From Anastatus disparis (Eukaryota; Arthropoda; Insecta; Hymenoptera; Eupelmidae), in NCBI GenBank assembly GCA_017163975.1, contig JAFFSR010000243.1, forward strand, positions 1,116,001 to 1,180,000: a DNA stretch of 64,000 bases, read 5' to 3'. Made by a program: the position numbers and the translations under genes. Position 1 is the first letter of the stretch, and every line of letters starts with the position of its first letter. The notes under the pieces were generated by a model that searched no databases, was not told the origin of the DNA, and was given only the letters and a program-made list of their open reading frames with translations. Positions 36,315-45,518 of the stretch are shown one piece after another.

Positions 36315-36815
36315 CTACTGAAAAAAGTGACATGAGATCTCACGTGAGTTCTCACGATCGAAAATGAAATGAGATCTCATGTGCGAAAAAATTCTATTTT
36401 TGTCGATACCCGATCTCACGTGAGATCCCGTGTGCCTAAAAATATTATTTTTCTTAACACCTGATCTCATGTGAGATCTCATGCGATACTTTAGGCCAGC
36501 ATTTTTATCCCATGTAGCATAATATATGATCTCACATGAGATCGGGTGTCAAGAGAAATGAAATTTTTTGGCATACGAGATCTCATGTGAGATCTCATGT
36601 AAGATCTCAGGTAAGATCTCATATGAGATCTGAGGTCGGATTGAGTGTCGAGAAAAATAAAATTTTTTGGCACATAAAATCTCACGCAAGATCTCACATG
36701 AGATCGGGTGTTGACAAAAAAATATTTTTGCGCACATGAGATATCGTTTCATTTTTGATCGTGAGAACTCATGTGAGATCTCACATGAGATCTCATGTCA
36801 TTTTTTTCGGCAAGG
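36315..36815. repeat. Palindromic GAGATCTCA-word element, uninterrupted
   Basis: The ends are CTACTGAAAAAAGTGACATG and, inverted from the right, TGCCGAAAAAAATGACATGA. The interior consists of GAGATCTCATGTGAGATCTC-like words separated by AT linkers with TTTTTGGCA. A foreign short repeat is included at 36483-36530. It is a sister of the element at 11454-12148. ORFs across it are by-products of the repeat on both strands. Confidence 0.7.
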
Positions 36816-37114
36816 TTATTTAATACATAATAAAAAATTAAATCTAAGATAATTTGTTTTCAATTATGTGAAAATGCTTGGAATATTATTTAAAAGTAAA
36901 AAAATTATTCAGCAGCTACTTATAATTAGGTGAGGAAAAAAAAATTTTTATATCTACATTTTTTTTTCTTTTTTTTATTGAAATCGATGTAATCTATAAT
37001 AAAAAAGACATAAATATTAAAAAAATATATCCCTTAGATAAATTTTAAAGTCGAATTATCTTCGTTATTTTATTTTACTGAGAAAATATAAAAATGATAA
37101 TATTATGTTTTGAC

Positions 37115-37683
37115 CGCCCTACCGAAAATAATCTAATAATTATCACCTGATTTTTCTATATTCATCACGTAATTATCACATAATTATCACATGATAATCA
37201 AGTGATTAAAAAAAAATACTTTACTGGAAATAATCATAATTATCAGTGATGATTAAATTAGATCGCAATGACTTTATTTTTTTGATAATAGGATAATTCC
37301 TATTATCATCATATTGGAAAGTATCACGTAATTACCACATGATGATCACGTAATTATTTACATAGGGGTATTTTTTTCTAAAACACGTGATTATTTTTAA
37401 TAGGATCTTTTTTCTAAATCACGTGATTATTATGTGATAATTACGTAATAATCACGTGATCATCACGTCATTATCACATAAAAATAACGTAATTATTTTC
37501 AGTAAGATATCTATTTCATATCATGTAATCATTTTCAGAAGGGTATGTTTTTTAAATGACTTGATGATCTTGTGATGATTTCGTGATAATTGCGTTATTT
37601 CTTTTAGTAGAGTTTTTTTTCTAAATCACGTGATTATCATATGAAAATCACGTGATAATCATGTGATTATTTTCGTTAGGGCG
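37115..37683. repeat. Palindromic ATCACGTGAT-word element
   Basis: The inverted ends are CGCCCTACCGAAAATAATC (left) and CGCCCTAACGAAAATAATC (right, inverted). Inside, the words ATCACGTGAT, AATCACGTGATTAT and ATCACATGATAATCA recur at irregular spacing. The end motif CCCTA-C-GAAAA is close to that of the GAGATCTCA elements, but the internal word differs. No coding capacity. Confidence 0.65.
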
Positions 37684-37837
37684 AAGAATTTATGTTGTTT
37701 TCTGAAGTAATTTTTAGATTTAAGAATATTGACTTAATAATATAAATATCGTCATTATGTATTATTAATTGTTATAATTCCCGATTTACATTATCCAAAT
37801 TATTTAATATACTGGACTCTGCGGTTTCTCTATTTTG

Positions 37838-37992
37838 TGCATGAGATCACACCAGAGATCTGATCAGAGATCTGACCGAAGATCACGCGCAAAAAATTTT
37901 CTAATATGAACATGAGGTTTTGGCGTTAGATCTCATCCGAAATCTCACCTCGGATCTCACCTGAGATGCCACCTGAGATTTTTCAGTAGGGA
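37838..37992. repeat. Short palindromic word array (GATCTGATCAGAGATCTGA)
   Basis: The words GAGATCTGATCAGAGATCTG and GATCTCACCTGAGAT-type segments fill this stretch, which ends GAGATTTTTCAGTAGGGA. The end matches the CCCTACTGAAAA motif of the neighbouring arrays. The left end is less clear. It may be a fragment. Confidence 0.45.
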
Positions 37993-38666
37993 ATTCATTT
38001 AAAAATTAGATTTTGTAATAATCTTAGAAAAATCGCAAAGCGAAACATACTATTTTCTATTATCATGCTATATATTTTCTCCATTTAACACCCTTGTATA
38101 AAATTATCTTCGTAATGTCAGAGAAAAGTAGAAAAAATTGCTTTCTCATAAAGCAAATATTATATCAAAAAAATTTTTTTTCTATTTCATGATTCATTCA
38201 TACATATTTAAACCGAAATATGGGATTCATCAGAAGACAATATTATAATTTTGTAGTTTATGAAATCATAAATCATAATAAAACAAAATATCACTCTTTT
38301 ATTTCAATTATTATTAAAAAAAAGGAATTAGTCGAATCTTTAACTTAAAAAGTACAGAAATTACCTCTTGACAAGAATAAAAAAATTGATTTTTATATTA
38401 AAATTGTTATATTTTCATTATTTGTTTCTTTGAATGTAACTGAAATGTAAAATTAATAATTAATGCCAACAAAATAAGAGCTCGTTCAAAGTAAAACTCG
38501 AAGCAAACAATAGATTTTTATTTCACTTGAAAAAGGAAATAGTTATTTAAGTTATAAATCAGGTAAACTTCCTAAACAGTGATATTGAAACCATCATTTA
38601 ATTTTTATCATCTTGATTGTTTGATTTGATCTTTTTTCTAAAAGAATTATTACATTATAAATAAAA

Positions 38667-38789
38667 CCAGGTGGAAAATCAGGTGATAGATCACCTGAAA
38701 AATCAGATGTCAAATCATCAGGTGATTTATCAGGTGATAAATCACCTGATTTTTCAGGTGATCTATCACCTGATTTTTTTCAGTAGGGA
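38667..38789. repeat. Palindromic AATCACCTGATT-word array
   Basis: AATCACCTGATTTTTCAGGT and TCAGGTGATAGATCACCTGA repeat through 120 bp, ending TTTTTTTCAGTAGGGAA. The same word occurs at the ends of the 10.2-kb palindrome. The left end lacks the CCCTACTGAAAA motif, so it may be partial. Confidence 0.5.
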
Positions 38790-39688
38790 ATTAGCTGTAA
38801 TTTTTTCTGTTATACGTGTTGAAGTTATCTTGATTCAGAGCAGGGAAATTTTCCTTTGTTTTCAAAGGAGTTGTATTTTTTGCTAAACTCTTCTTTGCGT
38901 GGCGTGCCTTCACAAGCATATGTAACATAAGTATTTTTGTGAAATAAAGAAATTGTTTTTCTCTTTAAGATGAAATACGACTAAAGTTTATTATTGCTTC
39001 ACCAAAAATATCAATATTGCATCAGCATTATATTGAAAAACAAACCTTGAAATTCGAACAAGACTGTTCATAACTTTCAAAAAATTGAGCTTTGGACCGA
39101 ATGGACGTGGCTGATTTTATAATTTTATATAAGAAAAAATCTAAAAGTCAAAAGAAAATCCAAAACCCAAATGCAATGCACTTTCCTTGTAAGTTTAATT
39201 CGCCTTCTTCTTTTAGAAAACAATTTACATATTTAAGGAGAAACCATAGCTCATTATTACTTGCTTATTTTGTGTCGAAAAATAAGTTATAATATTTTCA
39301 AGTATACTTTAATTAGAAAATCAATTTTTTACATAATTTTTTTAAATTATTTCTTTTCCTTTCTTTAAACCGTGATTAAAGTCATTTCATTAAAAATTGA
39401 TGACAAAGTGAAAAACACGGCAAAAAAATGCGTACAAATACTTATATGTACAATTCATTTCTCAATTAAATGACATTAATCTTGGTTTAAGATGGCATTA
39501 ACGAGTTGAGAGCTTTAAAATGTGACTTTTTATTTTAAAATCTATCCACTGTGCAGATTTGTCAACATCATTTTGTTTACGTTATAAAAAAAATTTAACA
39601 TTTTGTACGATGCTGTATGATATTCGCGCAAATGTCGGAAAAAAAAACAAGTTCGTTAAGAAAAAAGCCAGAGTTGACCTTGAATAAA
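38790..39688. other. AT-rich spacer, nothing recognised
   Basis: I found no ORF with recognisable content and no inverted repeat between the last palindromic array and element B. Confidence 0.5.
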
Positions 39689-39750
39689 TATCACAGCCAC
39701 ACAAAAAAAAAAAATGTCAAAACCCACGGACCAGACAATATATACCTTAT

Positions 39751-40330
39751 GTTTTTGAGGTCGCTGATTCCGAATCCGTGGTCCATTTGACCCCATCACC
39801 TCAGGGTCAAGGTCAGGTCAAGGTCAAATTTACAAAAGTAACGGCAACCAAGGTTTAACAGTAGACATATATGTTTTTGAGGTCACTGATTCCGAATCCG
39901 TGGTCCATTTGACCTCATCACCTCAGGGTCAAGGTCAGGTCAAAGTCAAATTTACAAAATTAACGGCAACCAAGGATTAACAGTATACATATATGTTTTT
40001 GAGGTCGCTGATTCCGAATCCGTGGTCCATTTGACCCCATCACCTCAGGGTCAAGGTCAGGTCAAGGTCAAATTTACAAAATTAACGGCAACCAAGGTTT
40101 AACAGTATACATATATGTTTTTGAGGTCGCTGATTCCGAACCCGTGGTCCATTTGACCCCATCACCTTAGGGTCAAGGTCAGGTCATGGTCAAATTTCCA
40201 AAATTAACGGCAACCAAGGTTTAACAGTATACATATATGTTTTTGGGGTCGCCGAATCCGAATCCGTGGTCCGTTTGACTCCATCACCTGATAGTGAAGG
40301 TTATTTGAAGGTAAAATCGACAAAATTCTT
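39751..40330. repeat. Five 122-bp subterminal repeats, left arm of element B
   Basis: Units start at 39751, 39873, 39995, 40117 and 40239 with GTTTTTGAGGTCGCTGATTC (or close variants), an exact 122-bp period. Most units contain TCAAGGTCAGGTCAAGGTCA or a near variant. The last is degraded. Subterminal direct repeats are where transposases of CACTA-type elements bind, so a similar role is plausible. TCAAGGTCA also equals the extended half-site of monomeric nuclear receptors of the FTZ-F1/ERR type. Confidence 0.8.
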
Positions 40331-40356
40331 GTAAAACAAACCAAACTTCATGCCAT

Positions 40357-41724
40357 TTATTTTTTCTTACTATACCTTACACGTTTCTCATCAAATGATC
40401 GGTGCAAAGGTTTCCTTTTACGTTTTTTCCCAGTAGTTTTACAATCTCTTTTCAACATCCAGCAGTAGTCGGCCAGCATACTAGCATCCCATCTACCTTG
40501 ATAACGCTTCTCCATTACTTTAATGTCTTGGTGAAAACGCTCTCCCTGTTCTTCGCTATAATCGCCACAGTTTTCAGAAAAACTATCCAAGTGATTGTGC
40601 AGAAAATGTTGTTTGTAATTCATTAGGCAACCCATATTCCCATAGTTCTCAACCATTTTAGATACAATTACTTTGTAATTTGGGCTTCTGCGATTACCCA
40701 AAAAGTTTTCAGTAACTTCCTTAAAGCTAAGCCATGCAGCTTTCTCAATGTTTGTCATGGAACTAATGAACTGGTCATCAGCCATTATTTTTCTAATTTC
40801 AGGACCGTCAAAAATACCTTCCTTTAATTTTGCATCTGATTTACTTGGAAATTTACTTTCCAAGTATTTGAAGCACTGGCTATCTTTATCTAAAGCTTTA
40901 ACGAATTGTTTCATCACACCAAGTTTTATGTGTAATGGAGGAGTGAGAACTCTTTTCGGATCAACCAATGGAGTAGCTATAACGTTACTCTTTCCGACTT
41001 CGAGAGATTTTCTTTCAGGCCATTTATGATTTGTATAGTGCTTTGCACGGTCTCTACTATCCCATAAGCACAAGAAACATGGCGTCTTTGTAAATCCAGA
41101 CTGCTGTCCTAACAATATTCCAGAAACTTTCAAATCACCACATATCCGCCATTTATGCTTATCATACTGAATATTTTGTATTATGATTTTGAGATTATCG
41201 TATGTTTCCTTCATTGTAGTGGAGTGCGCTATAGGAACTGAGGTATAGTGGTTGCTATTGTGTAGTAATACGGCTTTTAAACTTCTTTTTGATGAATCTA
41301 TGAACAATCTCCATTTTTCGTCTTTATACACATTAGGTTTAATTTCATTTATTAAACCTTTTACGTCTTTACAATATACTATTTTATCACCATTATGATT
41401 CATTTCTTCAAAGTATGGTTCGAAACTTTTGCTTCTTGTTCTGTAAAAAGATACTTTAGTAGATTTTGCCAACTGATTCATGCCTTTTAAAGCTGAAGCT
41501 AAATGTTCTGCTCCATCTTTAGGTAAGTTAAGTTCTCTAACTAGGTCGTTCAGTTTATCTTGAGTCCATAACTTTACGCTTTTGTCTTTTTGGCCCGCCG
41601 GAAGGAAAATATCGTCATCGTCATCATCATCATCATCTGCAGTTTCTTCATTACTATCACTTTCATAGGACTCGCTACATTGAGCAAAGGTAATTCCAAG
41701 GTGAAATGTACTAGATTTATGCAA
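40357..41724 (-). CDS. Element B left gene: transposase-like protein without the zinc-finger module
   Basis: An intact ORF of 455 residues from ATG 41724. The first ~25 residues (MHKSSTFHLGITFAQCSES) are unlike the right gene. An Asp run (residues ~30-38) leads into the shared core: DIFLPAGQKDKS, RLFIDSSKRSLKAVLL (~142), ICGDLK (~197), FTKTPCFLCLWDSRDR, PPLHIKLGVMKQ, GDYSEEQGERFHQD (~393), WMLKRD and a Lys/Arg tail. The candidate catalytic Asp, Asp and Glu are at the same places as in element A. The family is unnamed to me and its transposase role is inferred from position between terminal repeats. This is the best-preserved gene of the pair. Confidence 0.7.
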   Translation of the reverse strand: MHKSSTFHLGITFAQCSESYESDSNEETADDDDDDDDDIFLPAGQKDKSVKLWTQDKLNDLVRELNLPKDGAEHLASALKGMNQLAKSTKVSFYRTRSKSFEPYFEEMNHNGDKIVYCKDVKGLINEIKPNVYKDEKWRLFIDSSKRSLKAVLLHNSNHYTSVPIAHSTTMKETYDNLKIIIQNIQYDKHKWRICGDLKVSGILLGQQSGFTKTPCFLCLWDSRDRAKHYTNHKWPERKSLEVGKSNVIATPLVDPKRVLTPPLHIKLGVMKQFVKALDKDSQCFKYLESKFPSKSDAKLKEGIFDGPEIRKIMADDQFISSMTNIEKAAWLSFKEVTENFLGNRRSPNYKVIVSKMVENYGNMGCLMNYKQHFLHNHLDSFSENCGDYSEEQGERFHQDIKVMEKRYQGRWDASMLADYCWMLKRDCKTTGKKRKRKPLHRSFDEKRVRYSKKK

Positions 41725-42019
41725 AACAAACCTAAACCACGGTATCTGCGAATTTTAGTACAATATTGATTAATTTCATTTTAATACAAGGCTACTTTGA
41801 AGAACAAAAGATCATATTTAATTTTCTCTTATTTGTGAGATCATACATTATACAATTTCAAATTGCATAAGAGTGTTCTGTGATATACGTGAAGAATTGT
41901 GTAGAAAGTAAGCATGCATTTTCTAATTGTACAAATGTACGGTTAAATGAATAAGAAAAAATTAAACATGAATTTTTTTCGTCAACGTAGCCTTCACCTG
42001 CTTCCTCGACAAAAACTGT

Positions 42020-42065
42020 GACGGTGACACTGCCCCAAACGGGGATGTGTGGAATGATCCGCTCA
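42020..42065. promoter_or_regulatory. Motif between the two element B genes, shared with element A
   Basis: TGACACTGCCCCAAACG then GGGATGTGTGGAATGATCCG parallels the element A block at 19693-19738 with the same order and nearly the same spacing. It lies 26 bp before the probable start of the right gene at 42091. Confidence 0.5.
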
Positions 42066-42090
42066 TAAGTGCGGGGTTATACTGAAAATC

Positions 42091-43950
42091 ATGGAAAATT
42101 TACCTTCTACATCTCAAGGGCATATTTGCACAAAAAATTCTAATCTTTTTTTTTTGTCTGCGGAGTATTCACTCCGCAAAAATCTCGAAGACATTTCAAT
42201 GAGAATCTCAGAAAAATTTACAAAACTTGCTTCAAATTAGAAACTGATGTAGTTATAGAAAAGTGGACTCCATGTAGTATCTGCGAACAATGTCGTCAAA
42301 TGCTTTGTAAGTGGAATAAAACAAAAGAAAATGACAAAGTTAAATTTAATAGCCCAATGGAATGGTATCAACCAGATAGAAGAGATGATTGTTACTTCTG
42401 TAATACCAAAATTATTGGAATTAATAGTAAAATTAAAGCAACAGTGAATTATGCTGATGTTATTTCTGTAAAAAGACCTATCGAAAAATCGGGAAGCGAT
42501 GAAGAGCTCGATCTCCTTGAGAGGCTATCTATTGAATCAGATACCAACGATGAAAAAAATGATGAAGAAGATAACGAAGTCAGTGGCGGCATTGATGGGG
42601 GTGGAATTGATAATAATGACTTGAAAGATGAATCGTATGAAAGCTATATTGATGAAGAAATTGAAAATAATGATGATGATGATGACGATGACGATATTTT
42701 CCTTCCAGCGGGCCAAAAAGACAAAAGCGTAAAGTTATGGACTCAAGATAAACTAAACGACCTAGTTAGAGAGCTTAACTTACCTAAAGATGGAGCAGAA
42801 CATTTAGCTTCAGCTTTAAAAGGCATGAATCAGTTGGCAAAATCTACTAAAGTATCTTTTTACAGAACAAGAAGCAAAAGTTTCGAACCATACTTTGAAG
42901 AAATGAATCATAATGGTGATAAAATAGTATATTGTAAAGACGTGAAAGGTTTAATGAATGAAATTAAATCTAATGTGTATAAAGACAAAGAATGGAGATT
43001 GTTCATAGATTCATCAAAAAGAAGTTTAAAAGCCGTATTACTACACAATAGCAACCACTCTGCCTCAGTTCCTATAGCGCACTCCATTACAATGAAGGAA
43101 ACATACAATAATCTTAAAATTATAATACAAAATATTCAGTATGATAAGCATAAATGGTGGATATGTGGTGATTTGAAAGTTTCTGGAATATTGTTAGGAC
43201 AGCAGTCTGGATTTACAAAGACGCCATGTTTCTTGTGCTTATTGGATAGTAGAGACCGTGCAAAGTACTATACAAATCATAAATGGCCTGAAAGAAAATC
43301 TCTCGAAGTCGGAAAGAGTAACGTTATAGCTACTCCATTGGTTGATCCGAAAAGAGTTCTCATTCCTCCATTACACATAAAACTTGGTGTGATGAAACAA
43401 TTCGTTAAAGCTTTAGATAAAGATAGCCAGTGCTTCAAATACTTGGAAAGTAAATTTCCAAGTAAATCAGATGCAAAATTGAAGGAAGGTATTTTTGACG
43501 GTCCTGAAATTAGAAAAATGATGGCTGATGACCAGTTCACTAGTTCCATGACAAACATTGAGAAAGCTGCATGGCTTAGCTTTAAGGAAGTTACTGAAAA
43601 CTTTTTGGGTAATCGCAGAAGCCCAAATTACAAAGTAATTGTATCTAAAATGGTTGAGAACTATGGGAATATGGGTTGCCTAATGAATTACAAACAACAT
43701 TTTCTGCACAATCACTTGGATAGTTTTCCTGAAAACTGTGGCGATTATAGCGAAGAACAGGGAGAGCGTTTTCACCAAGACATTAAAGTAATGGAGAAGC
43801 GTTATCAAGGTAGATGGGATGCTAGTATGCTGGCCGACTACTGCTGTTTTGATGTTGAAAAGAGATTGTAAAACTACCGGGAAAAAACGTAAAAGGAAAC
43901 CTTTGCACCGATCATTTGATGAGAAACGTGTAAGGTATAGTAAGAAAAAA
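42091..43950 (+). pseudogene. Element B right gene: zinc-finger version, frameshifted at both ends
   Basis: An ATG at 42091 (MENLPSTSQGHICTKN) begins a reading that shifts frame at a run of ten T (42145-42154). After it, FVCGVFTPQKSRRHF and WTPCSICEQCRQMLCKW align with the cysteine module of the element A right gene, followed by DDCYFC. From 42300 the frame is open to 43871. A 4-bp insertion (TTTT) near 43847, compared with the left gene, ends it early as YCCFDVEKRL; the remaining Lys/Arg tail is still present out of frame to about 43950. The internal acidic segment (residues ~70-140 of the open part) is longer than in the left gene. Confidence 0.75.
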
Positions 43951-43984
43951 TAAATGGCATAAAGTTTGGTTTGTTTTACAAGAA

Positions 43985-44325
43985 TTTTGTCGATTTTACC
44001 TTCAAATAACCTTCACTATGAGGTGGTGGAGTCAAACGGACCACGGATTCGGATTCGGCGACCCCAAAAACATATATGTATACTGTTAAACCTTGGTTGC
44101 TTCATATTTGGAAATTTGACCTTGACCTGACCTTGACCCTAAGGTGATGGGGTCAAATGGACCACGGATTCGGAATCAGCGACCTCAAAAACATATATGT
44201 ATACTGTTAAACCTTGGTTGCCGTTAATTTTGTAAATTTGACCTTGACCTGACCTTGACCCTGAGGTGATGGGGTCAAATGGACCACGGATTCGGAATCA
44301 GCGACCTCAAAAACATAAGGTATAT
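43985..44325. repeat. About three 122-bp subterminal repeats, right arm of element B
   Basis: These are inverted copies of the left-arm units: GACCACGGATTCGG, then ATCAGCGACCTCAAAAACAT, with TTGACCTTGACCTGACCTTG in each complete unit. There are fewer units than on the left, so the arms of element B are not symmetric here. Confidence 0.75.
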
Positions 44326-44376
44326 ATGGTCTGGTCCGTGGGTTTTGACATTTTTTTTTTTTGTGTGGCTGTGTAT

Positions 44377-45012
44377 TTATTTTTCTCGTGAATGTAATTT
44401 AAAAAATATTTCATTTTGATCCTAACAAATAAAAATAATCATTGATCGATATTTTATATCTAGCTATATTTGTATTTGAAAACTATAGATAATTTTTATC
44501 AAGCTGTATAACGTTACGCGCTCAAATTACTTATTTTTAATTTCATTTTTCTCATTTATTTAATCGATAATTTCAGTTGCTTTTTATATCATTGTAAAGA
44601 TCTGAGTTTCTGAGATATAAGCTGCATATAATTCTATATTTTTAAGCATAAGTCGCTCACGTCACCTTAGGTAGTGAATCAAAAAAACACATTAATAAAA
44701 ACTAGACTATATTTTTTAAAGCTTACTATAATAGTAGCCACTTAACTTTTGTAAACATTAAAAAAATAGGTTAAAAGATAATTATACAAAAAAGCAGCTT
44801 CAAAAATCAATTATTGTTAAAATAAGAAATAATGCTTTTTTTCGCTGAACATAGCATATTATTCATTTTTAGTGCAAAATGACGCAATAATTTTTAAGAG
44901 TGTAATATTGTTTTCACGGTAATTTATTTTTTTATTTAATACAACAAATTATGTTTAAAAATTATGCATATGAAAACGACAAAATAAAAAAAATACATTT
45001 CAATCTTTATCA
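44377..45012. other. AT-rich spacer, nothing recognised
   Basis: No ORF or repeat structure is evident between element B and the next TTAA MITE. Confidence 0.5.
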
Positions 45013-45016
45013 TTAA

Positions 45017-45397
45017 GAGGAGGTGGAGTATATCTGTCCTTTTCTAATCAAAGAATTGATTTTTTCACAAAAATTAATAACTGTAGCAAAAAATAAGAAG
45101 AAAACCCCATCTCGTATAATAAAAAGCAAGATTTTCTTTTATAAGAAAAAATTATTTTTATCGCTTTGTTTTTAAGAAAACCTTGAAAAACTGAATTGTC
45201 CATCCTAACCTTTATTTTTTAAGTTTTTCAAGGTTTTCTTCAAAACGAATCGATAAAAATAATTTTTCCTCATCAAAGAAAATCTTGCTTTTTATTATAC
45301 GAGATGGGGCTATCTCCGTATTTTTCTCTACAATTATTAGTTTTTGCAAAAAAATTAATTCTTTGATTAGAAAAGGACAGAGATATACGACCTGCTC
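45017..45397. mobile_element. TTAA-flanked palindromic MITE, copy 4 (381 bp)
   Basis: The flanks are TTAA at 45013-45016 and 45398-45401. The ends are GAGGAGGTGGAGTATATCTG and, inverted from the right, GAGCAGGTCGTATATCTCTG, both continuing TCCTTTTCTAATCAAAG. The inside pairs as a long hairpin (TCTCGTATAATAAAAAGCAA with its complement near 45290). It lies about 120 bp upstream of the second Tnp2-like pseudogene. Confidence 0.8.
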
Positions 45398-45518
45398 TTA
45401 ATATTTAATAAACATAAAATATTGATATCACCTCGATTTATCTCAGGCGCTGTCTTGTCGCATCTTTAGATAATAAATTTTATTAAATAAAAAAAACTCA
45501 AAAATGCAATTTTTTCAG

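Larger units (their letters stand above)
39692..44373. mobile_element. Element B: second CACAG-ended palindromic transposon with two transposase-like genes
   Basis: The ends are CACAGCCACACAAAAAA and the exact complement. TAT at 39689-39691 and 44374-44376 is the target duplication. The subterminal GCTGATTCCGAATCCGTGG is recognisably related to GCTGAATCCGAATCTG of element A. The arms (about 39692-41640 and 42680-44373) are near-identical inverted copies with outward-facing genes. The left arm has five 122-bp subterminal repeats and the right about three. The overall plan equals that of element A, but the proteins of A and B are clearly diverged, while the arms within B differ by only a few percent. 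Confidence 0.85.

Noticed and set aside
36315..38789. CRISPR-like arrangement of repeated palindromes
   Set aside because: The words vary, spacing is irregular, there are no unique spacers, and the context is an animal genome. These are palindromic-word repeats.
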